Assembly: GCF_002150765.1 (NCBI RefSeq)
Contig: NZ_MUYM01000015.1
Location: 62,001-126,000 of the forward strand
Direction of reading: 5' to 3'
Length of the DNA: 64,000 nucleotides
Source: Lentzea kentuckyensis
GTDB taxonomy: Bacteria > Actinomycetota > Actinomycetes > Mycobacteriales > Pseudonocardiaceae
Of the stretch, positions 45,334 to 53,504 are shown one piece after another; position 1 is the stretch's first letter; every line of letters begins with the position of its first letter. A program made the position numbers and the translations under genes. Under the pieces are notes generated by a model, which saw nothing but the letters and a program-made list of their open reading frames with translations, ran no database searches and had not been told where the DNA came from.

Positions 45334-46091
45334 TGGGAATCCTCGACAAGTTCAGGCTTGACGGGAAGGTCGCGATCGTCACGGGCGCGTCCTCTGGCCT
45401 CGGTGTGGCGTTCGCCAAGGGCCTCGCGGAGGCCGGGGCGGACGTCGTGCTCGCGGCTCGTCGCGCGGACAAGCTGAAGGACACGGCGGCCCTCGTCGAG
45501 TCGGTCGGCCGGCGCGCTCTCGTCGTGCAGGCGGATGTCTCGCAGCCCGACGACTGCCGTGAGGTGGCTCGTGCGGCTGCCGAGTTCGGCACTGTCGCCG
45601 TGCTGGTGAACAACGCCGGTGTGGCTTCCGCGGTGCCGGCTTCGCGGGAGACGCCGGAGGAGTTCCTCGGTGTCATGGACGTGAACCTCAACGGTGCGTA
45701 CTGGATGGCTCAGGCCGCCGCAGCGGTGATGAAGTCCGGCGGCTCGATCATCAACATCTCCTCGGTGCTCGGGCTGGTGACCGGCGGCATCCCGCAGGCC
45801 GCGTACTCGGCGTCGAAGGCCGGTCTGCTCGGTCTGACGCGGGACCTGGCGCAGCAGTGGACCGGACGCAAGGGCATCCGGGTCAACGCGATCTGCCCCG
45901 GCTTCTTCGCGTCGGAGATGACCGACCAGTACCCGCCCGGCTACCTGGAGAAGATGCAGGCCGCGCTGCCCGCCGGGCGCATCGGTGACCCGGAGGAGCT
46001 GGCGGCGGCCGTCGTCTTCCTGGCCTCTGCTGCCGGCGGGTACGTCACGGGCGAGACGCTCGTCGTCGACGGTGGCGCTGTCATCGTCTAA
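45333..46091 (+). CDS. SDR-family oxidoreductase in the acyl-CoA operon
   Basis: 252 residues from GTG 45333. Rossmann motif TGASSGLG, NNAG, Ser in NISSVLG and YSASKAG. A C-terminal GYVTGETLVVDGG ends the classical SDR fold. Position after dehydrogenase and thiolase suggests 3-hydroxyacyl-CoA or related alcohol oxidation, the middle step between those genes. Substrate inferred only. Confidence 0.9.
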   Translation: MGILDKFRLDGKVAIVTGASSGLGVAFAKGLAEAGADVVLAARRADKLKDTAALVESVGRRALVVQADVSQPDDCREVARAAAEFGTVAVLVNNAGVASAVPASRETPEEFLGVMDVNLNGAYWMAQAAAAVMKSGGSIINISSVLGLVTGGIPQAAYSASKAGLLGLTRDLAQQWTGRKGIRVNAICPGFFASEMTDQYPPGYLEKMQAALPAGRIGDPEELAAAVVFLASAAGGYVTGETLVVDGGAVIV

Positions 46092-46137
46092 GAGCAGGCA
46101 TCGTTTAGTCGTTGGACACGTCCGGGACGATCAGCAC

Positions 46138-46680
46138 GTGATAGCTCTTGACCACGTGCTGGTCGTCGACGTGGAGTCGACCTGCTGGGAAGGATCTCCG
46201 CCTCCAGGAGAGGTCTCGGAGATCATCGAGATCGGGATCTGCCCGCTCGAGGTGTCCTCCGGCGTGCGCGGTGAGCGGCGCAGTGTGCTGGTGCGGCCGA
46301 CGCGGTCGCGGGTCAGCGAGTTCTGCACCCGGCTGACGACGCTGACCGCCGACCAGGTCGCTGACGGTGTGTCGTTCGCCGAGGCGTGCGCGGTGCTGCG
46401 CAAGGAGTTCCGGTCGGACCGCCGGGTCTGGGCCTCCTACGGCGACTACGACCGCAAGATGTTCGAGCGGCAGTGCAAGGACCTGGGCGTGGGGTATCCG
46501 TTCGGGCCACGGCACGTCAACGTCAAGACCTTGTTCGCGCTGGCGCACGCGTTGCCACGTGAGGTCGGCATGGCCGAGGCGGTGCGGCTCGCCGGGCAGA
46601 AGCTCGACGGCACGCACCACCGCGGCCACGACGACGCCTACAACATCGCCGGACTGCTGGCCGGACTGCTCAGAAAGTGA
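46138..46680 (+). CDS. DEDDh-family 3'-5' exonuclease
   Basis: About 180 residues. The three exonuclease motifs are VVDVESTCWEG (Asp, Glu), ASYGDYDRKMF (Asp) and HHRGHDDAYNIAGLL (His, Asp). This matches KapD/RNase T-like exonucleases on RNA or DNA. The start is unsure: GTG 46138 gives a short lead, GTG 46156 begins right before the beta strand. It overlaps the convergent DUF2855 gene by 11 nt. Confidence 0.85.
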   Translation: MIALDHVLVVDVESTCWEGSPPPGEVSEIIEIGICPLEVSSGVRGERRSVLVRPTRSRVSEFCTRLTTLTADQVADGVSFAEACAVLRKEFRSDRRVWASYGDYDRKMFERQCKDLGVGYPFGPRHVNVKTLFALAHALPREVGMAEAVRLAGQKLDGTHHRGHDDAYNIAGLLAGLLRK

Positions 46681-47719
46681 TCACGTCGGCCGTGTTCGGG
46701 TTCGCCTTGCCCGCCAGCACGGACTGCCAGACCTCGACGAGCTCGTCCGGGCCGCTGTGCCGTGCGATGCCGACCCAGCCGCCCGCCTGAGCGGTGAAGG
46801 CGTGCCAGGCCGCTCCGAAACGCTCGGCGAGCCCCTCTGAGCCCCAGTCGGCGGTGCGCTTGCGGAGCTGCTCCGGGGCGAAGAAGAACTGCGAGCGCGG
46901 GTCCGCCGAGGCCTTCTGCTGGGTGAGGCCGATCGAGATGTCCTTCACCAGGTTGTCGCCGAGCCTGTCGTGCAGCGTCGAACGGACATCCGCCGAGCCG
47001 CTGAAGTCCAGGTACACGCTCGGTTCGACGTCCACGGCGGCGTCGTAGGGGAGCACGGTGTCGTAGAGGCCCAGGCTCTCGGTGAATTCCACGTTGCGGG
47101 GCGAGGTGAGGCCCACCAGGCGCACGCCCTTGTCGCGCAGGCACTGTGCGGTGCCGAACGCCGTCTTGCTGGAGGCGGAGGAGAGCACGACGGTGCGGGC
47201 GCCGTAGAAGTCGTTGTTCGCCACCTGGTCGGCGAGCAGGAACGACGTCATGAACAGCGGCCGGTAGAGGACCTGGAGGTCTTCCTGCTCCGCGTTGTAC
47301 GCGGGGTCGTTGGTGGTGACGAGGTAGCTGTTGTAGACGGCCGGCAGTTCGGCGCGGTGGTCGGCCGTGTCGACGAAGCCGGCCGAGGTCAGCTTGGCGC
47401 GGACCTTGAGGTGGCTCGACATCGGCAGGAAGCCGTAGACGCGGGTGCCGGCGGGCAGTGAGTCCAAAGTGGAGTCGACGACGTCGGCGAAGCCCCACAG
47501 CGGGATGACGCCCCGGCCTTCCGCGGTGGTGGGGAAGAACTTCCAGTAGCCGATGAGGTCGCCGATCACGCCGTAGGTGACGTTGTTGGCGGTGAGGCCG
47601 GTGTGGCTGACGCGCAGCAGCACCTCGCAGTCCTCGAGCTCGGGGGACAGTTCGTCGTGGAGGACTTCGGTTTTGGTGAGGTCGTCGCGGTCCACGACGA
47701 CGGTCCAACGACTGATCAT
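46670..47719 (-). CDS. DUF2855 family protein
   Basis: 349 residues from ATG 47719. The text TANNVTYGVIGDLIGYWKFFPT followed by VVLSSASSKTAFG is diagnostic of DUF2855, which looks like a quinone-reductase/MDR fold (LRVSHTGL, then a Rossmann half) without clear cofactor loops. No function is known. Its start is 38 nt from the divergent TetR gene, which probably controls it. Confidence 0.88.
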   Translation of the reverse strand: MISRWTVVVDRDDLTKTEVLHDELSPELEDCEVLLRVSHTGLTANNVTYGVIGDLIGYWKFFPTTAEGRGVIPLWGFADVVDSTLDSLPAGTRVYGFLPMSSHLKVRAKLTSAGFVDTADHRAELPAVYNSYLVTTNDPAYNAEQEDLQVLYRPLFMTSFLLADQVANNDFYGARTVVLSSASSKTAFGTAQCLRDKGVRLVGLTSPRNVEFTESLGLYDTVLPYDAAVDVEPSVYLDFSGSADVRSTLHDRLGDNLVKDISIGLTQQKASADPRSQFFFAPEQLRKRTADWGSEGLAERFGAAWHAFTAQAGGWVGIARHSGPDELVEVWQSVLAGKANPNTADVITF

Positions 47720-47757
47720 TGCCTGGATTCTCCTTGGTCGGGAGGTACGCTCCGGTC

Positions 47758-48327
47758 GTGACCGTGCCTGAAAGACTGATCGACGCCGCCACCCGCCTGT
47801 TCGCGGACAAGGGGTACGAGCGGGTCGCCGTGCAGGAGATCGTGGAGCGCGCCGGTGTCACCAAAGGCGCGATGTACCACTACTTCGGGTCGAAGGACGA
47901 CCTGCTGCACGAGATCTACGGGCGGTTGCTGCGGATGCAGACCGAACGGCTGGAGAAGATCGCTTCGGGTGACGGCACGGTCACCGAGCGGCTGCGCGAC
48001 GCGGCCATCGACGTGATCGTCACGAGTGTCGACAACTTCGACGCGGCCAAGGTGTTCTTCCGGTCGATCGATCATCTGTCCGCCGAGAAGCAGAAGGAAG
48101 TGCGGGCGGAACGGCGGCGCTACCACGAGAAGTTCCGCGGTCTGGTCGAGGAGGGGCAGCGGGACGGGATCTTCCGGGCGGACGTGCCCGCGGACCTCGC
48201 CACGCACTACTTCTTCGGCTCGCTGCACCACCTGGGTACGTGGTACCGCCCGGACGGGGAGATCCCGGCCGGGCGGCTGGCGGAGCACTACGCGGATCTG
48301 CTGATCCACTCGATCAAGGAACAATGA
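47758..48327 (+). CDS. TetR-family regulator
   Basis: 189 residues from GTG 47758. The HTH reads ERLIDAATRLFADKGYERVAV then IVERAGVTKGAMYHYFGSKDDLL, the classical TetR domain. The C-terminal part (VDNFDAAKVFFRSIDHLSAEKQ) resembles the KstR/fatty-acid type. It is divergent from DUF2855 and overlaps the MaoC gene by 14 nt at its end. Confidence 0.9.
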   Translation: MTVPERLIDAATRLFADKGYERVAVQEIVERAGVTKGAMYHYFGSKDDLLHEIYGRLLRMQTERLEKIASGDGTVTERLRDAAIDVIVTSVDNFDAAKVFFRSIDHLSAEKQKEVRAERRRYHEKFRGLVEEGQRDGIFRADVPADLATHYFFGSLHHLGTWYRPDGEIPAGRLAEHYADLLIHSIKEQ

Positions 48328-48766
48328 CGCTGACGATCTCGGCCACGCACGCGGGCTTGTCGTTGCCCTCGATCTCGATGACGACCTTGGTCACGAGCTG
48401 CTTGCCCAGCGAGATGTCCGTGATGTCCAGCAGTTCGACGCCCGCGCGCACCCTGGCGCCGACGAGCACCGGCTGCGGGAAGCGGACCTTGTTGCTGCCG
48501 TAGTTCACACCCATCTTGATGTTCTTGACGGTGTAGATGTCCCGCACCAGGAACGGCACCAGCGACAGCGTCAGGTAGCCGTGCGCCACCGGGCCGCCGA
48601 ACGGGCCCTTCTTCGCCTTCTCGACGTCGATGTGGATCCACTGGTGGTCCAGCGTCGCGTCGGCGAACAGGTTGACCTGCTCCTGCGTGACCTCGTGCCA
48701 CTCGCCGAAACCGAGGTGCTCGCCCTTGGCCGCGACCAGTTCGTCGATGTTCTCGAAAGCGCGCAT
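48314..48766 (-). CDS. MaoC-family dehydratase (enoyl-CoA hydratase-like)
   Basis: 150 residues from ATG 48766, a single hot-dog domain. The hydratase motif is FADATLDHQWIHID (Asp and His), followed by GPFGGPVAHGYLTLSL. Such proteins hydrate enoyl-CoA in the R configuration. It lies 8 nt behind the SDR gene in the operon that carries operator C upstream. Confidence 0.92.
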   Translation of the reverse strand: MRAFENIDELVAAKGEHLGFGEWHEVTQEQVNLFADATLDHQWIHIDVEKAKKGPFGGPVAHGYLTLSLVPFLVRDIYTVKNIKMGVNYGSNKVRFPQPVLVGARVRAGVELLDITDISLGKQLVTKVVIEIEGNDKPACVAEIVSVIVP

Positions 48767-48774
48767 GTGGGCCC

Positions 48775-49527
48775 TCAGTCCTTCGGTCCGCCGGCGACGT
48801 AGATGACCTGGCCGGACACGAACCCGGCGCCCTCGCTGACGAGGAACGACGCGGTGTGCGCGATGTCCTCCGGCTGGCCGACGCGGGCGACCGGGATCGT
48901 CTGCGCGGCACCGTTGATCAGGTCCTCGAACGAGATCTTCATGCGCTCGGCGGTCGCCTTGGTCATCTCGGTGGCGATGAAGCCGGGCGCGATCGCGTTG
49001 ACCGTGACGCCGAACTTGCCGAGCTCGATCGCGAGGGTCTTGGTGAAGCCCTGCAGACCGGCCTTGGCGGCGGAGTAGTTGGCCTGGCCGCGGTTGCCCA
49101 GCGCGCTGGTGGAGCTGAGGTTGACGATGCGGCCGAAGCCTTCCTTCGTCTGGTGCGCCTGCACGGCCTTGCTCATCAGGAACGCGCCGCGCAGGTGCAC
49201 GTTCATGACCGTGTCCCAGTCGCTCGCGGTCATCTTGAACAGCAGGTTGTCGCGCAGCACGCCAGCGTTGTTGATCAGCACGGTCGGCGCGCCGAGCTGC
49301 TCGGCGACCTTCGCGACCGCGGCGTTGACCTGCTCCTCGTCGGACACGTCGACCTTGAGCCCGATGGCGCGCCCACCGCCCGCGACGATCTTGTCGGCGC
49401 CGTCGAGCACACCCTGCTCGTCGAGGTCGAGCAACGCGACGGCCAGGCCGTCCGCGGCGAGACGCTGCGCGACCGCGGCACCGATGCCACGAGCCGCGCC
49501 GGTGACGATCGCAACCCTGTCGGCCAC
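48775..49527 (-). CDS. SDR 3-oxoacyl-(ACP/CoA) reductase-like
   Basis: 250 residues from GTG 49527 with AGGAGG 4 nt upstream. TGAARGIG, NNAG, NLSSTSALGNRGQANYSAAKAG (Ser, Tyr, Lys) and the FabG-like APGFIATEMTKATAERMK. Paired with the MaoC gene, it fits R-3-hydroxyacyl chemistry. Operator C lies 28 nt upstream of its start. Confidence 0.92.
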   Translation of the reverse strand: MADRVAIVTGAARGIGAAVAQRLAADGLAVALLDLDEQGVLDGADKIVAGGGRAIGLKVDVSDEEQVNAAVAKVAEQLGAPTVLINNAGVLRDNLLFKMTASDWDTVMNVHLRGAFLMSKAVQAHQTKEGFGRIVNLSSTSALGNRGQANYSAAKAGLQGFTKTLAIELGKFGVTVNAIAPGFIATEMTKATAERMKISFEDLINGAAQTIPVARVGQPEDIAHTASFLVSEGAGFVSGQVIYVAGGPKD

Positions 49528-49555
49528 GGGTCCTCCTTCGTTGGGGGATGGTGAG

Positions 49556-49573
49556 CTAAGCAAGCGCTTAGTA
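49556..49573 (-). promoter_or_regulatory. TetR-type operator C (SDR-MaoC operon)
   Basis: CTAAGC-AAGC-GCTTAG, perfect arms; on the minus strand TACTAAGCGCTTGCTTAG. GTTACT immediately 5' on that strand may be the -10 box. It shares its extended form with sites A and B2. Confidence 0.65.
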
Positions 49574-49621
49574 ACGTACCTATCAGTCCGCTTGACGTCC
49601 AGCGCCGCGCGGACGACCATA

Positions 49622-49633
49622 CCGACTGGTCGG
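49622..49633. promoter_or_regulatory. CCGACTGGTCGG dyad upstream of the SDR-quinone reductase operon
   Basis: CCGAC-TG-GTCGG, a perfect dyad, lies 36 nt before the GTG at 49669. Related half-sites (GGTCGG, CCGGTC) flank the start of the TetR gene at 47758, which is a possible binder. Weak evidence. Confidence 0.35.
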
Positions 49634-49668
49634 AATGTTGCCTAGGAGTCTCACCCCCGAGGAGGCAG

Positions 49669-50469
49669 GTGCCCGTGGAACTCACCGGCAAGGTCGCGCT
49701 CATCACCGGCGGATCGAACGGCATCGGTGCCGCGTCCGCCCGGCGCCTGGCTTCGCTCGGCGTGCGGGTCGTGGTCGCCGATGTGGACGCTGACCAGGGC
49801 AAAGTCGTTGCCGATGAGGTCGGCGGCGTGTTCGTGCGCTGCGATGTGACCCAGCCCGCGGACTCGGCCGAGGCGGTTGAGGTCGCCGTGCGCGAGTTCG
49901 GCGGGTTGGACATCGCCTTCCTGAACGCCGGCATCGGCACCGGGTGCTCGTTGGGCGACGATTTCGACGTCGAGAAGTACCGTCGCGCGATGGCCATCAA
50001 CCTCGACGGCGTGGTCTACGGCGTGCACGCCGCGCTGCCGGCGCTGAGGGCTTCCGGCGGCCAGATCATCGCGACGGCGTCGATGGCCGGCCTCATGCCG
50101 GTACCCGGCGACCCCGTCTACGGCGCCAACAAGGCCGCCGTGGTCGGCCTGGTGCGCGCGCTCGGCGGGGCGTATTCCGATGTGCGGATCAACGCGCTGT
50201 GTCCTGCTTTCGCGGACACCAACATCATCACGCCGCTGCGCTCGACGCTGGAGGAGATCGGCATGCCGATCCTGCCGGTGTCGACCGTGGTGGACACCTT
50301 CATGTCCATTGTGGAGGGTTCGGGCACCGGCGAGGCCTGGTTCGTGCAGTCCGGCCGCCCGTCGGAGCCGTTCGGCTTCCGCAACCCGCCTGGGCCTCGT
50401 GCGGCTGACGGCTCGCGGGTCGCGGCCGCCCAGAAGGACCCCATTTCCATCGCGCTCAAGGAGAACTGA
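49669..50469 (+). CDS. SDR-family oxidoreductase
   Basis: 266 residues. GTG 49669 or GTG 49675 after GAGGAGG. Motifs: TGGSNGIG, NAGIG, Ser in TASMAGL and YGANKAA. The C-terminal tail is longer than usual (FGFRNPPGPRAADGSRVAA), not needed for the fold. It is followed after 1 nt by the quinone reductase gene, so the pair is an operon. Substrate unknown. Confidence 0.88.
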   Translation: MPVELTGKVALITGGSNGIGAASARRLASLGVRVVVADVDADQGKVVADEVGGVFVRCDVTQPADSAEAVEVAVREFGGLDIAFLNAGIGTGCSLGDDFDVEKYRRAMAINLDGVVYGVHAALPALRASGGQIIATASMAGLMPVPGDPVYGANKAAVVGLVRALGGAYSDVRINALCPAFADTNIITPLRSTLEEIGMPILPVSTVVDTFMSIVEGSGTGEAWFVQSGRPSEPFGFRNPPGPRAADGSRVAAAQKDPISIALKEN

Positions 50470-50470
50470 C

Positions 50471-51442
50471 GTGCGTGCCATCCAGATCACCGAGTTCGGT
50501 GGGCCCGAGGTGTTGCAGCAGGTGGAGCTGCCCGACCCCGTCGCGGGTGAGGGCGAGGTGCTGATCAACGTTTCGCGGGCAGGGTTGAACTACGCGGACA
50601 CGCACCAGGCGGAGAACTCCTACCTGGCTCAGATGACGCTGCCGCTGGTGCCCGGCGGTGAGGTCGTCGGCACGACCGTTGATGGTCGCCGGGTTGTCGC
50701 GCTGACGAAGAACTCCGGTGGGTACGCGGAGAAGGCTGTCGCGCCCGCGTTGACGACGTTCGACGTGCCGGACGGGGTGGACGACCTCACGGCGTTGTCG
50801 TTGATCGTGCAGGGCGCCACGGCGTGGCTGTTGCTGCGGAAGTCGACTCACATGGAGCCCGGTGAGTCGGTTGTCGTGCACGCGGCTGCTGGTGGCGTGG
50901 GGACGATCGCCGTTCAGCTGGCCAAGTTGTGGGGTGCTGGGCGGGTCATCGCCACGGCTTCCTCCGACGACAAGCGGAAGCTGGCGTTGGATCTCGGGGC
51001 GGATGTGGCGATCGACTCGCGGTCAGAGGACATGACCGCCGCGCTGAAGGAGGCCAACGGCGGCCGGCGCGTTGACGTGGTGCTGGACATGACTGGAGGG
51101 GCTACCACTGATCAGTCGTTGGTGGCGCTGGCTCCGTTTGGGCGGCTTGCGTTTTATGGGATGGCCTCGCGGGAAAGGCCGAAGCCGGTCGACCTCGGCG
51201 CACTGCTCGTGCACTCCACGGCCGTTGCGGGTATGTGGCTGCCGCACGCCCTGAAGGTGCGCGACGCCGAGCACGGGACGTTGGCGCACCGGGCCATGGC
51301 CGAACTCTTCCAGCTCGTGGTGGACGGCAAGCTGAAGGCCGTTCCCGGTGGGGAGTACGGACTCGGCGAGATCCAGCAGGCGCACGAGGACCTGCGGGCT
51401 CGGCGTACCGCTGGGAAGTTGCTGCTCGATCCGTCCCGCTGA
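50471..51442 (+). CDS. NADPH:quinone oxidoreductase-like MDR enzyme
   Basis: 323 residues from GTG 50471. The N-terminal GroES-like fold starts MRAIQITEFGGPEVLQ and includes NYADTHQ; the nucleotide motif is HAAAGGVGTIAVQLA. No zinc-ligand cysteines are present, which fits the quinone reductase branch. The hairpin at 51481-51514 ends the operon. Confidence 0.9.
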   Translation: MRAIQITEFGGPEVLQQVELPDPVAGEGEVLINVSRAGLNYADTHQAENSYLAQMTLPLVPGGEVVGTTVDGRRVVALTKNSGGYAEKAVAPALTTFDVPDGVDDLTALSLIVQGATAWLLLRKSTHMEPGESVVVHAAAGGVGTIAVQLAKLWGAGRVIATASSDDKRKLALDLGADVAIDSRSEDMTAALKEANGGRRVDVVLDMTGGATTDQSLVALAPFGRLAFYGMASRERPKPVDLGALLVHSTAVAGMWLPHALKVRDAEHGTLAHRAMAELFQLVVDGKLKAVPGGEYGLGEIQQAHEDLRARRTAGKLLLDPSR

Positions 51443-51480
51443 CGCACCGTTCGCCGGAGCGTCCACAATGGACTAACGCC

Positions 51481-51514
51481 GAAGGGGTGGTCCGCCGAAG
51501 CGGACCACCCCTTC
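51481..51514. terminator. 15-bp perfect hairpin with CGAA loop
   Basis: GAAGGGGTGGTCCGC (51481-51495) pairs perfectly with its complement (51500-51514) across CGAA. It lies between two convergent genes, 38 nt after the quinone reductase stop and 15 nt before the minus-strand stop at 51530. It should act in both directions. Confidence 0.75.
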
Positions 51515-51529
51515 AGGTGTCTTGCGGGC

Positions 51530-51970
51530 TTACTCGGAAAGCTCGGCCAGCTGGGCCTTCACCCTGGCCAGCTCGGCCTCCAGCTCCTCCATGCGGGTGC
51601 GGTGCTGGTCGCGCGCCGCCTCGAGCACCGTTTCGATGCCCTCCGCGATGTCCTCGTGCAGCTCCTTGGCCGCCTTGGCCACGGCGATGGCCGGGATGAC
51701 GAGGCCCGACACGACTCGCTGCGTGCCGTGGACCAGGTCGGCCTGCCATTCGCCTTCGGCGGTGCCGGTCACCGTGAGCGTGAGCTCCACGGTGCGGGTC
51801 TTCTTCGCCGTGCTCTTGGCGCGGGCGGCCGCCTTCGGCTTTTCGGCCTTGGGCGCCTCCGCGGCCGGCTTGGGAGCCTCTACCGGCTTCGTCGCCTCGG
51901 GGGCCGCCGCCGGAGTCTCCTCCACGTCGGTTTCCTCGACTGCCTGCACCTCGGTGAGCGTGTCCGACAC
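51530..51970 (-). CDS. single-domain paralogue of the 243-932 protein
   Basis: 146 residues from GTG 51970 (GAGAGG upstream). An acidic/Pro/Ala N-terminal half (ETPAAAPEATKPVEAPKPAAE) precedes a domain with ELTLTVTGTAEGEWQADLV, then AVAKAAKELHEDIAEGIETVL and a terminal coiled coil. That last domain aligns with the C-terminal half of the 243-932 protein, sharing EGEW, AVA-AAK-L, ExVLxAAR and AEL. The N-terminal globular domain is missing. Function unknown. Confidence 0.85.
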   Translation of the reverse strand: MSDTLTEVQAVEETDVEETPAAAPEATKPVEAPKPAAEAPKAEKPKAAARAKSTAKKTRTVELTLTVTGTAEGEWQADLVHGTQRVVSGLVIPAIAVAKAAKELHEDIAEGIETVLEAARDQHRTRMEELEAELARVKAQLAELSE

Positions 51971-52064
51971 GATCAGGTTTCCTCTCTCCGCAACGACGTG
52001 ACCCCGCGCACAATCGTAGAACACGTGTTCGATCGCGCGTGAATGGGGTCGGTGGAGAGCCTAG

Positions 52065-52286
52065 TCAGTAGGGCGGGAGCTGTACGCGCCACTGTCGTTC
52101 GACGTCCAGGACGCCGGGCACGGAGAGCAGCGAGGGGATGGCGCGGACCTCCACCGTGCCGGTCACCACGCCCAGGGCCTCCAGCACCGTGTCGACCACC
52201 AGGCCGGCCTCCCGCAGGTCGTTCAGGACGCGCGGGAGGCTGCCCTCGGTCACGGAGACCATCACCTGGTCCACCGAACCGGTCAT
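52065..52286 (-). CDS. I9-like small protein coupled to the subtilase
   Basis: 73 residues from ATG 52286, overlapping the subtilase stop by 4 nt (ATGA). The pattern (QVMVSVTEG, a helix SLPRVLNDLREAGLVVD, VTGTVEVRA, then LLSVPGVLDVERQWRVQLPPY) is the beta-alpha-beta arrangement and ending of I9/subtilisin-propeptide folds. It may inhibit or fold the protease in trans. This is a fold-level inference. Confidence 0.7.
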   Translation of the reverse strand: MTGSVDQVMVSVTEGSLPRVLNDLREAGLVVDTVLEALGVVTGTVEVRAIPSLLSVPGVLDVERQWRVQLPPY

Positions 52287-53440
52287 GGCGCCTGGACTAG
52301 CCCACCGCCGACATCGGTGGACGGCAGCGGGAGCCGCAGGGAGGACAGGGCGAGGCGGGCCCAGAGCTCGAAGCCTCGGGCGCCGGTCTTCTCGGCGATC
52401 AGGACCGCCACGCCGGCCGCGTGCGGGGTCGCCATGGAGGTGCCGCGCAGGCGGGCGTACTTCTCGGGCAGTTTGAACGACGAGTAGACGTCCACGCCGG
52501 GGCCCGCCACGTCGACCTGGCCGATCTTGTCCGCGCTGCCCGACGAGAAGAACGCGATCTGCCGGTTCACGTCGATGGCCGCCACGGCGATGATGGACGG
52601 GCAGCGGGCCGGGTGGCCGACGGGCGCGATCTTGGCCGGGCGCGAGGAGGCGTTGCCGGCGGCCGCGATGATCAGGGTGCCCTTGGCCATGGCGCGCTGG
52701 GCCACGGTCTCGTAGATCTGCGAGGCGGGCGTGCCGACCGGGACGTCGGCGCCCAGGGACATCGAGATGACCGCGCAGCCGTTGCTCACGGCCCAGTCGA
52801 TGCCCGCGAGGATGCCGCCGTCGGAGCCGGAACCCGCGTTGGACAGCACCTTGCCCGCGAAGATCTCGGCCTCGTGGGCGACGCCGTAGCCGGGGGGCGT
52901 GGCGGGCTTGCGCGGGCCCGCCGACGTGCCGATGCAGTGCGTGCCGTGGCCGTGGCCGTCCTGCACGTCTTCATTGGCGATGAACGACTTCGTGGTGATG
53001 GTGCGGCCCACGAAGTCGGGGTGGTTCTTCTCGAAACCGGTGTCCAGCACGGCGATCTTGACGCCCTTGCCGGTCGCCGTGCTGACGTCCGCGCCGACTG
53101 CCTGAAGGCCCCAGGTCAGGACGGACTCGTCGGCCTCGGCCGAGGGTTCTTCCTCGGCCGGTGCGGCGTCGAAGGCGTGCACGACGCGCTCCGGTTCGAC
53201 GATCTGGATCGGGCCGGGACGCTCGGCGGCGCCGTTCAGCTCGGCCAGCAGGTTCGGGTCGGCGGACACCACCGCCACGCCGAGTTCGGGGAAGACCTGC
53301 ACGGTCTCCGGGTCCAGCTCGCCGCTGTTCGGGTCGAACCCGGCGATCGCGCCGAGCTCGGCCACCCCCTCTTCGATGGCGTCTTCCTGTAGCAGCACCA
53401 GGAACCGGCCGGTGGTCTCCACTTCCGCGGGTTCGGTCAT
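52283..53440 (-). CDS. S8 subtilisin-family serine protease, apparently cytosolic
   Basis: 385 residues. The triad is Asp in IAVLDTGF, His in GHGHGTHCIG and Ser in RGTSMATPHAAG; oxyanion Asn is in IAAAGNAS. No signal peptide is visible, and residues 10-90 form an I9-like prodomain (RFLVLLQEDA, LGVAVVSADPN). It may be an intracellular protease. An ATGA overlap joins it to the I9-like gene. Confidence 0.9.
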   Translation of the reverse strand: MTEPAEVETTGRFLVLLQEDAIEEGVAELGAIAGFDPNSGELDPETVQVFPELGVAVVSADPNLLAELNGAAERPGPIQIVEPERVVHAFDAAPAEEEPSAEADESVLTWGLQAVGADVSTATGKGVKIAVLDTGFEKNHPDFVGRTITTKSFIANEDVQDGHGHGTHCIGTSAGPRKPATPPGYGVAHEAEIFAGKVLSNAGSGSDGGILAGIDWAVSNGCAVISMSLGADVPVGTPASQIYETVAQRAMAKGTLIIAAAGNASSRPAKIAPVGHPARCPSIIAVAAIDVNRQIAFFSSGSADKIGQVDVAGPGVDVYSSFKLPEKYARLRGTSMATPHAAGVAVLIAEKTGARGFELWARLALSSLRLPLPSTDVGGGLVQAP

Positions 53441-53504
53441 GACGATTCGCCCCTACTCTCCGTCTAGCCCTACTAGAGAGAGTCGTCATCCGGCGGCACT
53501 TGTT

